From: CAZMXS01 sp964570325
GTDB taxonomy: Bacteria; Verrucomicrobiota; Kiritimatiellia; CAIQIC01; CAZMXS01
Length of the DNA stretch: 64,000 bases
Direction: 5' to 3'
Assembly (NCBI GenBank): GCA_964570325.1
Contig: CAZMXS010000012.1
Location: 1 to 64,000 of the forward strand
Shown here: piece after piece, positions 45,426-53,488 of the stretch
Layout of the letters: each line of letters opens with the position of its first letter
How positions within the stretch are numbered: position 1 is the stretch's first letter
The notes under the pieces: model-generated
Seen by the model: only the letters and a program-made list of their open reading frames with translations
The model's database searches: none
Told to the model about the DNA's origin: nothing
Made by a program: the position numbers and the translations under genes

Positions 45426-46046
45426 ATGAACAACATGGAATTCAACGACCAATTCATTGGCGAATGCATTGAAATTCTCAACCGGCTGGATCGGGCGGCG
45501 ATTGAAAAGATGGCGGACTGCCTGGCGCGCGCGCGCGCGACCGGCGGCCGCGTGTTTGTGCTGGGCGTGGGCGGCAGCGCAGCCTCGGGCTCGCACCTGG
45601 TTAACGACCTGCGCAAACTGGCTAATATCGAGACCTATGCCCCGACCGATAATGTGTCGGAGCTGACCGCGCGGACCAACGATGAGGGTTGGGCCAGTTG
45701 TTTCGAGGGTTGGCTCAAGGTCAGCCGCCTGCGCGCGGGCGACTTGCTCTTCATCCTTTCCGTCGGCGGCGGCGACGCCGAGCGCAATATCAGTCCTAAC
45801 CTGGTCAAAGCGCTTCAGTATGCCAAGCAGGTCGGCGCGGGCGTGGTCGGTGTGGTCGGCCGGAACGGCGGCTACACGGCCCAGGTGGCGGACGCCTGTG
45901 TCATCGTGCCAACGGTTAATCCCGACCATATTACGCCGCACACCGAGTCATTCCACTCGGTTATCGGCCACCTGCTGGTCACGCATCCGAAACTCAAGGC
46001 GGCAGCGACCAAGTGGGAATCGTCGGTTTCCAAGGGCGGCAAATAG
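45426..46046 (+). CDS. gmhA: SIS-domain sugar-phosphate isomerase (GmhA-like)
   Basis: A 206-residue SIS protein resembling sedoheptulose 7-phosphate isomerase. That enzyme makes D-glycero-D-manno-heptose 7-phosphate. The phosphate-binding loop is VFVLGVGGSAASGSHLVND, the second loop is DLLFILSVGGGDAERNISP, and the C-terminal His/Glu motif HTESFHSVIGHLL matches the QE-x-x-H...H pattern of GmhA. The start is ATG 45426. It is followed 25 bases later by a transaldolase, which can handle sedoheptulose 7-phosphate. With the kinase (47565), phosphatase (57857) and nucleotidyltransferase (56888) it completes a heptose-activation route. Other SIS isomerase activities are possible. Confidence 0.8.
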   Translation: MNNMEFNDQFIGECIEILNRLDRAAIEKMADCLARARATGGRVFVLGVGGSAASGSHLVNDLRKLANIETYAPTDNVSELTARTNDEGWASCFEGWLKVSRLRAGDLLFILSVGGGDAERNISPNLVKALQYAKQVGAGVVGVVGRNGGYTAQVADACVIVPTVNPDHITPHTESFHSVIGHLLVTHPKLKAAATKWESSVSKGGK

Positions 46047-46071
46047 ATTCCAACATCACGGGGACGCGCAC

Positions 46072-46806
46072 ATGGTTGATATCCAGAAAGTACCGGCATT
46101 GAAGGATCTGAAGATCAAGATTTTCTCCGACGGAGCCGATCTCGATTCCATTATTGAGGCCTACAACAAAGGGGTGGTGAAGGGGTTCACCACGAATCCG
46201 ACGTTGATGGCTCAGGCGGGCATTACCAACTATCTGGCCTTTGCCAGCGAGGTGCTGCGCGTCGTGAAAGATCTCCCCGTTTCGTTCGAGGTATTTTCGG
46301 ACGATTTCGCCGGGATGCGGGAGCAGGCGCTCAAGCTGGCCGAGTTGGCGGCCAACGTATATGTTAAAATTCCCATCACCAATACGAAACGCGAGTCGGC
46401 CTGTCCGTTGATCAAGGACTTGAGCCAGCAGGGACTCAAGCTGAATCTCACCGCCCTGATGACGCCGCGCCAAGTGCGCGACGTGGCGGCGGCGCTTAAT
46501 CCCCGGGTCCCGGCGATCGTGTCCGTTTTCGCTGGTCGGATCGCCGATAGCGGCCGCGACCCGCTGCCGATCATGCAGGAATCGCTGGAGATTCTGAAGC
46601 CGTTGCCCGAGGCGGAACTGCTTTGGGCCAGTCCGCGCGAGGCGCTCAACATTGTGCAGGCGGATGCCGTGGGCTGCCATATCATTACCGTGACCCCGGC
46701 GCTGCTTGCGAAATCCGCCAACTTCGGCAAGGACCTGGACGATTTTTCACTCGAGACGGTCAAGATGTTCTACAACGACGCGAAGAAGAGCGGGTTCAGC
46801 ATTTAG
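46072..46806 (+). CDS. tal: transaldolase (short form)
   Basis: A 244-residue class I aldolase-fold protein. Transaldolase moves a dihydroxyacetone unit between sedoheptulose 7-phosphate / glyceraldehyde 3-phosphate and fructose 6-phosphate / erythrose 4-phosphate. Features are KIFSDGADLDSI, VKGFTTNPTLMAQAGI (the TTNPT motif), VYVKIPITNTKRESA (Schiff-base Lys region) and PAIVSVFAGRIADSGRDP. It is closer to the short 'TalC/fructose-6-phosphate aldolase' class than to classical TalB. It sits between a GmhA-like isomerase and the sugar kinase, not near zwf-gnd. This suggests a local role in supplying or balancing heptulose phosphate. Confidence 0.9.
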   Translation: MVDIQKVPALKDLKIKIFSDGADLDSIIEAYNKGVVKGFTTNPTLMAQAGITNYLAFASEVLRVVKDLPVSFEVFSDDFAGMREQALKLAELAANVYVKIPITNTKRESACPLIKDLSQQGLKLNLTALMTPRQVRDVAAALNPRVPAIVSVFAGRIADSGRDPLPIMQESLEILKPLPEAELLWASPREALNIVQADAVGCHIITVTPALLAKSANFGKDLDDFSLETVKMFYNDAKKSGFSI

Positions 46807-46867
46807 GAAACAAGGAAATGGAAAGCCGGAATCCGAAGCGTCGTGAGGTGGCCGCGCTTGAGCGCGG

Positions 46868-47542
46868 ATGCAAGGGGGAGCCTGTAAGCTGAACGCCGGC
46901 GGACAACGCGCGGAAATCCGACTGCCGATGACCGGCTTGGTGGACCGCTTGGAATATGCCGCCGAATTGGCTCGCGGGAAACGGGTGCTCGATATTGGCG
47001 GTCAGAAAATGCCGGGTTTTGATCCCGGCAGCCCTTTTATCCGGGCCTACGCGCGAATAGCGCAGGCGGCGCGGGCGTATAAAGTGGTGGATTGTCAGCG
47101 TGTGCCGGGCGTGGATTACGTGCTGGACCTTAATCGTCGGGAGGACGTTGAGCAATTGGGCGGAATCCTGGATGAGTATCGGCCCGAGGTTGTGCTGTGC
47201 ATGGAGACACTGGAACATTTGAATTACCATTTCGAGGTGATGAACCGGTTGGCCGGCGCGGTCGCCGGATGGGGGGCGACGGTGTTCATCACCGTGCCGA
47301 ACAATGGGAACTGGGTGTTTAACGCGCTGGGCTGGAACTGGGATCATTGTGTGGCGTTTTTCCGGGATATTGCGGAGCGGTTTGTTGTGCGCTCGGACCT
47401 GGGGCGGCACGTGGTGATCATGCACCCGTGCATGCAAAAGTATTTGTGGTATTGGCCGGTCGCCTGGCTGGCGGCCTTCGGCCAGCCGTTTAGTTGGGGG
47501 TTCACCGTCCGCCCGCGCGGCGGGGCGGTCGCGGCGCCATGA
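46868..47542 (+). CDS. SAM-methyltransferase-like protein
   Basis: A 224-residue open frame resembling a class I methyltransferase: KRVLDIGGQKMPGFDPG as motif I, YKVVDCQRVPGVDYVLDLN, EVVLCMETLEHLNYHFEVMN, and ATVFITVPNNGNW. The acceptor is unknown. Methylation of a sugar in the glycan locus is plausible. Start choice: ATG 46868 lacks a ribosome site, and ATG 46928 is short of the conserved start. A strong AAGGGGGAG (46872-46880) is followed eight bases later by in-frame CTG 46889 (LNAGGQRAE), so a non-standard start is possible. Confidence 0.72.
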   Translation: MQGGACKLNAGGQRAEIRLPMTGLVDRLEYAAELARGKRVLDIGGQKMPGFDPGSPFIRAYARIAQAARAYKVVDCQRVPGVDYVLDLNRREDVEQLGGILDEYRPEVVLCMETLEHLNYHFEVMNRLAGAVAGWGATVFITVPNNGNWVFNALGWNWDHCVAFFRDIAERFVVRSDLGRHVVIMHPCMQKYLWYWPVAWLAAFGQPFSWGFTVRPRGGAVAAP

Positions 47543-47564
47543 CCGGAAAAGGGAGACAACAGAC

Positions 47565-48596
47565 ATGATTATCACGCGCACACCGTTTCGCATCACGCTC
47601 GGCGGCGGAGGCACCGATCTGCCATCTTTCTATGAGGAAAACGGCGGGTTCATCTTCTCGATGTGCATCAACAAGTATATGTACATCATGCTCAACCGGC
47701 GCTCGGTCGCCGACCGTAAAATGGTCATCCGGTACAGCCAGGAGGAGACCGTGGACAGCGTGGATGAGATCAAGCATCCCCTCGCGCGCGAAGTGCTGCG
47801 GCTCTGTGACATTCACGAAAATATCGAGCTGACCAGCATTGCGGACATGCCGGCGCGCTCGGGGCTGGGTTCGTCCGGCGCGTACCTCGTCGGCCTGTTG
47901 ACGGCGGTTCGCGCTTACAAGGGCGAGTCGGTGTCGGTCAAACAGACGGCCGATGAGGCCTGCCACATTGAAATGAACATTCTCAAGGAGCCGGTCGGCA
48001 AACAGGATCAGTACATGGCCGCGTTCGGCGGCTTCCGCACGCTGGACATTGCGCCGGACGGCAAGGTGTCGGTCGGCACGGTGCATGTGGATTTCATGAC
48101 GGTTAACGAACTGGTGATGAAGGCGCGCATGTACTACACGGGGGTCCAGCGTTCGGCAACGGCCGTGTTGAAGAATCAGGACGCGGCCGCCCGTCAGAAG
48201 GAGCGTCCGGATCACGCCCGTGTCGTGGACAGCCTCCGGAAGATCAAGGAGTTGGGCCACCGTATCAAACACGTCTTCGAGAAGCGCGATCTGGATGCAT
48301 TCGGCGTGATGATGGACGAGCATTGGACTTACAAGAAGGCCATGTCCGCCAGTATTAGCTTGAGTGTGCTCGATCAGCTTTACGACCACACCAAGAAACA
48401 ATTTGGCGTACTCGGGGGCAAGATCATCGGCGCCGGCGGCGGCGGATTCGTCATGCTGTACTGCCCGCAGCGAGGGCGTGAGTTGGATGAGTTCATGGCG
48501 GGGCACGGCATGCCGCGCGTGGATTATTTCCCGGCCTTGCAGGGCGCCAAGGTCGTCAGCGATATGACGCCGGCCGACGATTTCAGTTTGCGGTAA
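47565..48596 (+). CDS. hddA: GHMP-family sugar kinase (HddA-like)
   Basis: A 343-residue kinase resembling D-glycero-alpha-D-manno-heptose 7-phosphate kinase, which phosphorylates C1. GHMP motifs are present: motif 1 RTPFRITLGGGGTDLPSFY (with the typical HddA GGGTDLP), motif 2 ADMPARSGLGSSGAYLVGLL (ATP loop), and motif 3 GGKIIGAGGGGFVMLYCP. GKQDQYMAAFGG is also conserved. The role in the GDP-heptose route is inferred from homology plus neighbours; fucokinase-like activity is a less likely alternative. It starts 22 bases after the preceding stop and is followed 18 bases later by an SDR epimerase gene. Confidence 0.86.
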   Translation: MIITRTPFRITLGGGGTDLPSFYEENGGFIFSMCINKYMYIMLNRRSVADRKMVIRYSQEETVDSVDEIKHPLAREVLRLCDIHENIELTSIADMPARSGLGSSGAYLVGLLTAVRAYKGESVSVKQTADEACHIEMNILKEPVGKQDQYMAAFGGFRTLDIAPDGKVSVGTVHVDFMTVNELVMKARMYYTGVQRSATAVLKNQDAAARQKERPDHARVVDSLRKIKELGHRIKHVFEKRDLDAFGVMMDEHWTYKKAMSASISLSVLDQLYDHTKKQFGVLGGKIIGAGGGGFVMLYCPQRGRELDEFMAGHGMPRVDYFPALQGAKVVSDMTPADDFSLR

Positions 48597-48614
48597 CCGG
48601 ATCGGAGTTTTCCC

Positions 48615-49589
48615 TTGCACAAGCGTTATTTTATCACTGGCGGCGCAGGCTTTATTGGCGCGCACCTGGTCAACCTGCTGCTGGACACGACGGACGCGGA
48701 GATCACGGTATTTGACAACTTCAGCACGGGGCGCCGCTGGGCGTTCGGCGACCGCGTTCGGAATCCGCGCCTGCGGATCATCGAAGCCGATGCCCAGGAC
48801 CAGCGGCGGCTGGTGGAGACCATCGGCGGCCACGATCAGGTTTACCACTTTGCCGCCAATTCGGATATCGCGCGGGCGCAACGCGAACCGGCGATTGATT
48901 TTTGTAACGGCACCGTGCCGACCCATAATGTGCTCGAAGCGATGCGGCTCACCGGCGTGAAGCGGATCACGTTCACCTCCGGCAGCGGCGTCTATGGCGA
49001 AGTCGGCGCGACGCCGGTTAAGGAGGATTATGACCGGATGCTGCCGGTCTCGACTTACGGAGCGTGCAAGCTGGCTTGCGAGGCGCTGATCAGCGCCTAC
49101 TCGTTTATGTTCGACATGACCGGCACGGTCTTTCGGTTCGCTAATGTGGTCGGTCCGCACCAGACGCATGGCGTGGCTTACGACTTTATCCGGCGGCTCG
49201 CGCGCGATCCGTCCCAACTCAAGATTTTCGGGGATGGCACGCAGAGCAAGCCCTATATCCATGTTGAAGATGTGCTGGCCGCCTTTCGCCTGTTGGAGCG
49301 CGAACAACAGTCGGGCTACCAGTATTTCAATGTCGGTACGCAGGATTTCCTGACCGTTCGCGAGATTGCCGATATCGTTTGTGAACGTATGGGGTTGAAG
49401 GACGTGCGCTATAACTTTACCGGCGGCTCCCGCGGCTGGAAGGCGGATGTCCCGGTGTACCGGCTGAACACGGACAAGATTCGCGGTTTGGGCTGGCGGT
49501 CGGCGCGTGATTCACGGGCGGCGGTGACGGCAGCCGTGGACGCCATGCTGGCGGATGTGCGGGCTGGCCATATCCAGCCGGGGGAATAA
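48615..49589 (+). CDS. NAD-dependent nucleotide-sugar epimerase/dehydratase
   Basis: A 324-residue extended SDR enzyme. The NAD motif is FITGGAGFIGAHLVNLLL, the Ser/Thr element TFTSGSGVYGE, and the catalytic YxxxK STYGACKLACE. RFANVVGPHQTHGVAYDFI and KPYIHVEDVLAAF follow the GalE/dTDP-glucose 4,6-dehydratase pattern. The start is TTG 48615 (LHKRYFITGG), with CGGAG seven bases upstream. It is a neighbour and paralogue of 49611. The substrate is probably an NDP-heptose or NDP-hexose. The exact reaction is not determinable. Confidence 0.88.
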   Translation: MHKRYFITGGAGFIGAHLVNLLLDTTDAEITVFDNFSTGRRWAFGDRVRNPRLRIIEADAQDQRRLVETIGGHDQVYHFAANSDIARAQREPAIDFCNGTVPTHNVLEAMRLTGVKRITFTSGSGVYGEVGATPVKEDYDRMLPVSTYGACKLACEALISAYSFMFDMTGTVFRFANVVGPHQTHGVAYDFIRRLARDPSQLKIFGDGTQSKPYIHVEDVLAAFRLLEREQQSGYQYFNVGTQDFLTVREIADIVCERMGLKDVRYNFTGGSRGWKADVPVYRLNTDKIRGLGWRSARDSRAAVTAAVDAMLADVRAGHIQPGE

Positions 49590-49610
49590 ACAGAATCGGA
49601 AAGGTGATTT

Positions 49611-50591
49611 ATGCTGCTGGGCGATTCGGTTAAAAAAGTGTTCCTGACGGGCGGCGCGGGCTTCATCGGCAGCCACGTGACGGACATGCTGATGCGGGAT
49701 GGCTACGAATTGACTGTTTATGACAATCTGTCCAATGGCCACCGCGAGTTCATCCAGCCGCATTTCGGAAAGCCCAATTTCCGTTTTGTCGAGGCGGATA
49801 TCCTGGACGTGGACCGGCTGGGCGATTCGATGAAAGGGCACGACCTGGTCTGGCACCTCGCGGCGAACACCGACATCATCGGCGGCGCCGAGCAACCGCG
49901 CCGCGACCTGCGCGACTGCGTGATGGGCACCTTCAACGTGCTCGAGGCCATGCGCCGGAACAAGATCACGCGCGTGCTTTTTTCCTCGACCGGCGCGGTG
50001 TACGGCGAGCTGTGCCACGATGTTGCGACGGGTGAGGACGCCGGCCCGCTGCTGCCGGTCTCGACCTACGCCGCCGGCAAAATCGGGAGCGAGGCATTCA
50101 TTTCCGCGTTTTGCCACTTGTACGGGTTGCGCGCCTGGATGTTTCGGTTCGGTAATGTAATTGGCGCGCGGATGACCCACGGCGTGATCTTCGATTTCAT
50201 CCACAAGCTGAAGAAGAATCCGCACGAGCTGCTGATCCGCGGCGACGGGCAGCAGGAAAAAAATTATTTCTTAACTGAGGAGTGCATTGACGGCATGGCC
50301 TATGCCTTTCGGACGATCCCGATGACCGAGGACAAGCCGTGTGATATTTTCAACCTCGGCACGGATTCCATTACCAAGGTGCTGGATATCGCCAATATCG
50401 TGAAGGCGGAAATGAACTTGCCGAACGCGAAAATTGTCATTGAAGGCACCAAGCGGGCCTGGCCCGGTGACCAGCCCAAGGTGCATATCACGGTGGACCG
50501 GATGCGCCAGTTGGGCTGGACGGCGAAGCTTTCATCCGATCAGGCCGTCCGCATCGCGGTGCGCCGGATGATGGGGAAGGCGGACCAGTAA
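49611..50591 (+). CDS. NAD-dependent nucleotide-sugar epimerase/dehydratase
   Basis: A 326-residue extended SDR. The NAD motif is VFLTGGAGFIGSHVTDML, and the substrate-side elements are LLFSSTGAVYGEL and the catalytic YxxxK STYAAGKIGSE. RFGNVIGARMTHGVIFDFI and QEKNYFLTEECIDGMAYAF are also seen. It is paralogous to the preceding gene in both architecture and the HGV-(A/I)-(Y/F)-DFI segment. AAGGTGA lies six bases before the ATG. Tandem paralogues may act in sequence, for example as 4,6-dehydratase and epimerase. Confidence 0.88.
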   Translation: MLLGDSVKKVFLTGGAGFIGSHVTDMLMRDGYELTVYDNLSNGHREFIQPHFGKPNFRFVEADILDVDRLGDSMKGHDLVWHLAANTDIIGGAEQPRRDLRDCVMGTFNVLEAMRRNKITRVLFSSTGAVYGELCHDVATGEDAGPLLPVSTYAAGKIGSEAFISAFCHLYGLRAWMFRFGNVIGARMTHGVIFDFIHKLKKNPHELLIRGDGQQEKNYFLTEECIDGMAYAFRTIPMTEDKPCDIFNLGTDSITKVLDIANIVKAEMNLPNAKIVIEGTKRAWPGDQPKVHITVDRMRQLGWTAKLSSDQAVRIAVRRMMGKADQ

Positions 50592-50902
50592 TCGGTGATT
50601 TGAGTCCGTTGACTTCAGCCTGTCCTGTGGCGCCCAACTCCGGGTTGGCGCGATTACCTGAAGCGAGCATGGACCACCCCGACGCGCCCAAAGGCTCTGG
50701 CTGACCGGTCAGCGGGACGCAAGGCGTTGCGTATTTGTCTTCCAGCCGGCCGCGACCGCTTGCTTGCCTTCCCCCCCAAGTGGCATCCCCATGCAGTCTG
50801 GTTCCAGCCGCATGCTGTATTACGCCCAGGCAATTCATATCCCCTATTTGGCGCTTGGCATTCGCCGTTTGCTCCATAAGATAGCGGCGCAGGAGTTCAT
50901 CT
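50592..50902. other. 311-base intergenic region
   Basis: No gene found. It contains a 14-base perfect palindrome GCTGACCGGTCAGC (50700-50713) and a degenerate repeat tract (50844-50874). It separates the SDR pair from the carbamoyltransferase module, so a second promoter is likely here. No clear -35/-10 was found. Confidence 0.45.
50844..50874. repeat. degenerate ttGGCGc/ttGGCAt repeat tract
   Basis: Imperfect heptamer-like units in the order TTTGGCG, CTTGGCA, TTCGCCG, TTTGC. It lies just before the SxtJ-like gene, similar in kind to 16799 and 36215. Confidence 0.35.
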
Positions 50903-51370
50903 ATGTCAATTGAAACGCAGCAAATGGTCAATGCGGCGGTCTGGCCCTGGCGTCAGCCGAAGCTCGCGGCTGACCCCGCCTTGGAGGCGTCACAACGGCG
51001 GATGCGCGCCACGATTCAGGCCGCGGTCGGATTTGTGATTGGCGCGCTGCTTTACTGGCTCTTTCACAAGCCGGTTATGGGCGCGGTAGTCTGGGGTATT
51101 AGCGCTTTCATTTGGCTTGCCGGGTTGTTCGTGCCGCCGTTGTTCAAGGCGATCGAAACATTCTTCCGGAAATTCGCGCACTGGGTTGGCATCGGGTTGA
51201 CCTACGGCCTGCTGGTGCCGTTCTACTATTTATGTTTTGTTCCCGCTCACGTGATCCTGTGCTTGAAAGGCAAGGATCCGATGCAGCGCCGGTTCCCTTC
51301 GTCGGAACCGACTTATTGGATTCCGCGCCCGCCGGTCCACGATGTCTCGCAATACAGGAAACAATTCTGA
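50903..51370 (+). CDS. SxtJ-family small membrane protein
   Basis: A 155-residue protein with three likely membrane segments (AAVGFVIGALLYWLF, VVWGISAFIWLAGLFVPPLF and GLTYGLLVPFYYLCFVPAHVILC). It matches the SxtJ family, named from the saxitoxin cluster. Its members sit beside carbamoyltransferases; their biochemical role is not established. AGGAG lies eight bases before the ATG. The stop overlaps the start of the carbamoyltransferase (TGATG), so the two are translationally coupled. Confidence 0.75.
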   Translation: MSIETQQMVNAAVWPWRQPKLAADPALEASQRRMRATIQAAVGFVIGALLYWLFHKPVMGAVVWGISAFIWLAGLFVPPLFKAIETFFRKFAHWVGIGLTYGLLVPFYYLCFVPAHVILCLKGKDPMQRRFPSSEPTYWIPRPPVHDVSQYRKQF

Positions 51371-53199
51371 TGAATATCCTCGGCATCAGCGCCTTTTACC
51401 ACGATTCCGCGGCCGCCTTGGTGCGCGACGGGAAAATCATCGCGGCAGCGCAGGAGGAGCGCTTCACCCGAAAGAAGCATGATGCCGGCTTCCCGTTCCG
51501 CGCGGTGGGCTATTGCCTTGCCGAGGGCGGCCTCAAGGCCGGGGAACTCGATGCCGTGGCGTTCTATGACAAGCCGATCACCAAGTTTGAGCGCATTCTG
51601 CAGACCTATATGGCCGTCGCCCCGCGCGGCCTGCAGTCGTTCATGATGGCGATCCCGCTCTGGCTCAAGCAGAAACTTTGGATTCCCTACGAGATCGAAC
51701 TGGCCTTGGAAAAATGCGGCATCCGAATGCCGACGGAGGTTTTCTTTCCCGAACACCATGAGTCGCACGCCGCCAGCGCATTCTATCCTTCGCCGTTCCA
51801 GCGCGCGGCCATCCTGACGGTGGACGGCGTTGGTGAGTGGGCCACCAGCACGTTGGGGCGCGGCGACGGCGCGCGGGTGGAAATCATGAGCGATCTCGAG
51901 TTCCCGCACTCGCTCGGTCTGCTCTATTCGGCCTTTACCTATTTCACCGGTTTTCGCGTCAATTCCGGCGAGTACAAGCTGATGGGCCTGGCTCCGTACG
52001 GCGAGCCGAAATATGTGGACCTGATCCGCGACAAACTGCTCGACCTGCGCGAAGACGGTTCGTTCCGGATGAACCAGGAGTACTTCGGATATATTGACGG
52101 TTTGACGATGACCAACGACAAATTCGCCGCGCTGTTCGGCGGCCCGCCGCGCAAGGCGGAATCCGAGATTTCCCAGCGCGAGATGGACATCGCACGCTCC
52201 ATCCAGGTGCTTACCGAGGAGATCGTCCTGCGCATGGCGCGCCATTTGCACAAGATCACCGGCGAACCTTACCTGTGTATGGCCGGCGGCGTCGCCCTTA
52301 ATTGCGTGGCCAACGGCCGCCTTCTGCGCGAGGGACCATTCAAGGATATTTGGATCCAGCCGGCCGCCGGCGACGCGGGCGGGGCGCTTGGCGCGGCGCT
52401 TCTGGTATGGCACCAGGTGAAGGGCAACCCGCGCCAGGCCGATAATGTGCACGACTCCATGCAGGGCGCCTATCTGGGCCCGAACTTCGACGATGATGAG
52501 ATCGGCGCATTTCTCGAGGCGAAGGGCTATCCTGCCCGCAAGCTGGGCGCCGACGAGTGGGCGCCGGTAATCGCGAAGTTGATGGCCGAGGAGAACGTGA
52601 TCGGCCTGGTGCAGGGGCGGATGGAATTTGGGCCGCGGGCGCTGGGGGGGCGCTCGATCATCGGCGACGCGCGGTCGTCGAAGATGCAGTCCATCATGAA
52701 CCTGAAGATCAAGTACCGCGAATCATTCCGCCCGTTCGCGCCGGCCGCGCTGGTCGAGCGCGTCTCGGACTTTTTTGAACTGGACCGGCCCTCGCCTTAC
52801 ATGTTGCTGGTGGCGCAGGTCAAAAAGGAGCGGTGCAAAGGCCTTGAGGACGTCGGCAAACTTTCGATTCGGGAACGAATCAACCAGGTCCGATCGGATG
52901 TGCCGGCGATTACACACGTGGATTATTCGGCGCGCGTGCAGACGGTCAGTGCGGAGACCAACCCGCGCTTTCATTCGCTGATCAAGGCGTTCGAGTCGCT
53001 GACCGGTTATGGGATTGTCATCAATACGTCGTTCAATGTGCGCGGCGAGCCGATCGTCTGCACGCCGGAGGACGCTTACCGCTGTTTCATGCGCACGGAA
53101 ATGGACTACCTGGTGCTGGGTTCATATTTGTTGGATAAGAAGAACCAGCCGGAGTGGAAGGAAAAGGCCAATTGGCGCCAGGACTATGTGCTGGATTGA
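51370..53199 (+). CDS. carbamoyltransferase (NodU/CmcH/TobZ family)
   Basis: A 609-residue O-carbamoyltransferase. These enzymes use carbamoyl phosphate and ATP to carbamoylate a hydroxyl on sugars or natural products. The N-terminal Kae1-like ASKHA domain has NILGISAFYHDSAAALVRDG, the metal His motif PEHHESHAASAFYPS and ILTVDGVGEWATST. The YrdC-like C-terminal domain includes VQGRMEFGPRALGGRSIIGD and INTSFNVRGEPIVCTPEDAY. ATG 51370 gives the canonical MNILGIS start. The upstream open frame belongs to the overlapping SxtJ gene. In this locus the acceptor is most likely a heptose or another surface sugar; that is inferred from its neighbours. Confidence 0.94.
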   Translation: MNILGISAFYHDSAAALVRDGKIIAAAQEERFTRKKHDAGFPFRAVGYCLAEGGLKAGELDAVAFYDKPITKFERILQTYMAVAPRGLQSFMMAIPLWLKQKLWIPYEIELALEKCGIRMPTEVFFPEHHESHAASAFYPSPFQRAAILTVDGVGEWATSTLGRGDGARVEIMSDLEFPHSLGLLYSAFTYFTGFRVNSGEYKLMGLAPYGEPKYVDLIRDKLLDLREDGSFRMNQEYFGYIDGLTMTNDKFAALFGGPPRKAESEISQREMDIARSIQVLTEEIVLRMARHLHKITGEPYLCMAGGVALNCVANGRLLREGPFKDIWIQPAAGDAGGALGAALLVWHQVKGNPRQADNVHDSMQGAYLGPNFDDDEIGAFLEAKGYPARKLGADEWAPVIAKLMAEENVIGLVQGRMEFGPRALGGRSIIGDARSSKMQSIMNLKIKYRESFRPFAPAALVERVSDFFELDRPSPYMLLVAQVKKERCKGLEDVGKLSIRERINQVRSDVPAITHVDYSARVQTVSAETNPRFHSLIKAFESLTGYGIVINTSFNVRGEPIVCTPEDAYRCFMRTEMDYLVLGSYLLDKKNQPEWKEKANWRQDYVLD

Positions 53200-53217
53200 G
53201 CATCAAGAGGAGTGATC

Positions 53218-53382
53218 ATGCGTTTTATCAAACATCTGGGCCGTCTGCTGGCGGAGTTCGGACAGTTTGCATGGCAGAACAAGGCTTGGTGGATTGTGCC
53301 GATTGTGCTGGTTCTGCTGCTGCTTATGCTCTTCATCGTGACCGGCACTTCCGTGGCGCCGTTCATCTATACGCTGTTCTAG
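53218..53382 (+). CDS. small membrane protein, DUF5989-like
   Basis: A 54-residue protein beginning MRFIKHLGRLLAEFGQF with one strong membrane helix (WWIVPIVLVLLLLMLFIV) and a short tail ending PFIYTLF. GAGGAG lies shortly before the ATG. It resembles the DUF5989 proteins often found next to SxtJ and carbamoyltransferases, completing that three-gene module. Its function is unknown. It starts 18 bases after the carbamoyltransferase stop. Confidence 0.78.
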   Translation: MRFIKHLGRLLAEFGQFAWQNKAWWIVPIVLVLLLLMLFIVTGTSVAPFIYTLF

Positions 53383-53488
53383 AATCGTTCCGCGGCATGA
53401 ATTATCATGCGGGTCATTCCGGGCGCTGTTTCGCGCGAATCGGTGCCCGGGTTTGTTGGGGGCGTCCAACCAGGTATTACAAGGAATC

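Noticed and set aside
47502..49307. A 601-codon open frame on the minus strand
   Set aside because: It runs antisense across the 3' end of the methyltransferase gene, the HddA-like gene and most of an SDR gene. The translation is rich in His, Arg and Gln, typical of antisense frames in GC-rich DNA.
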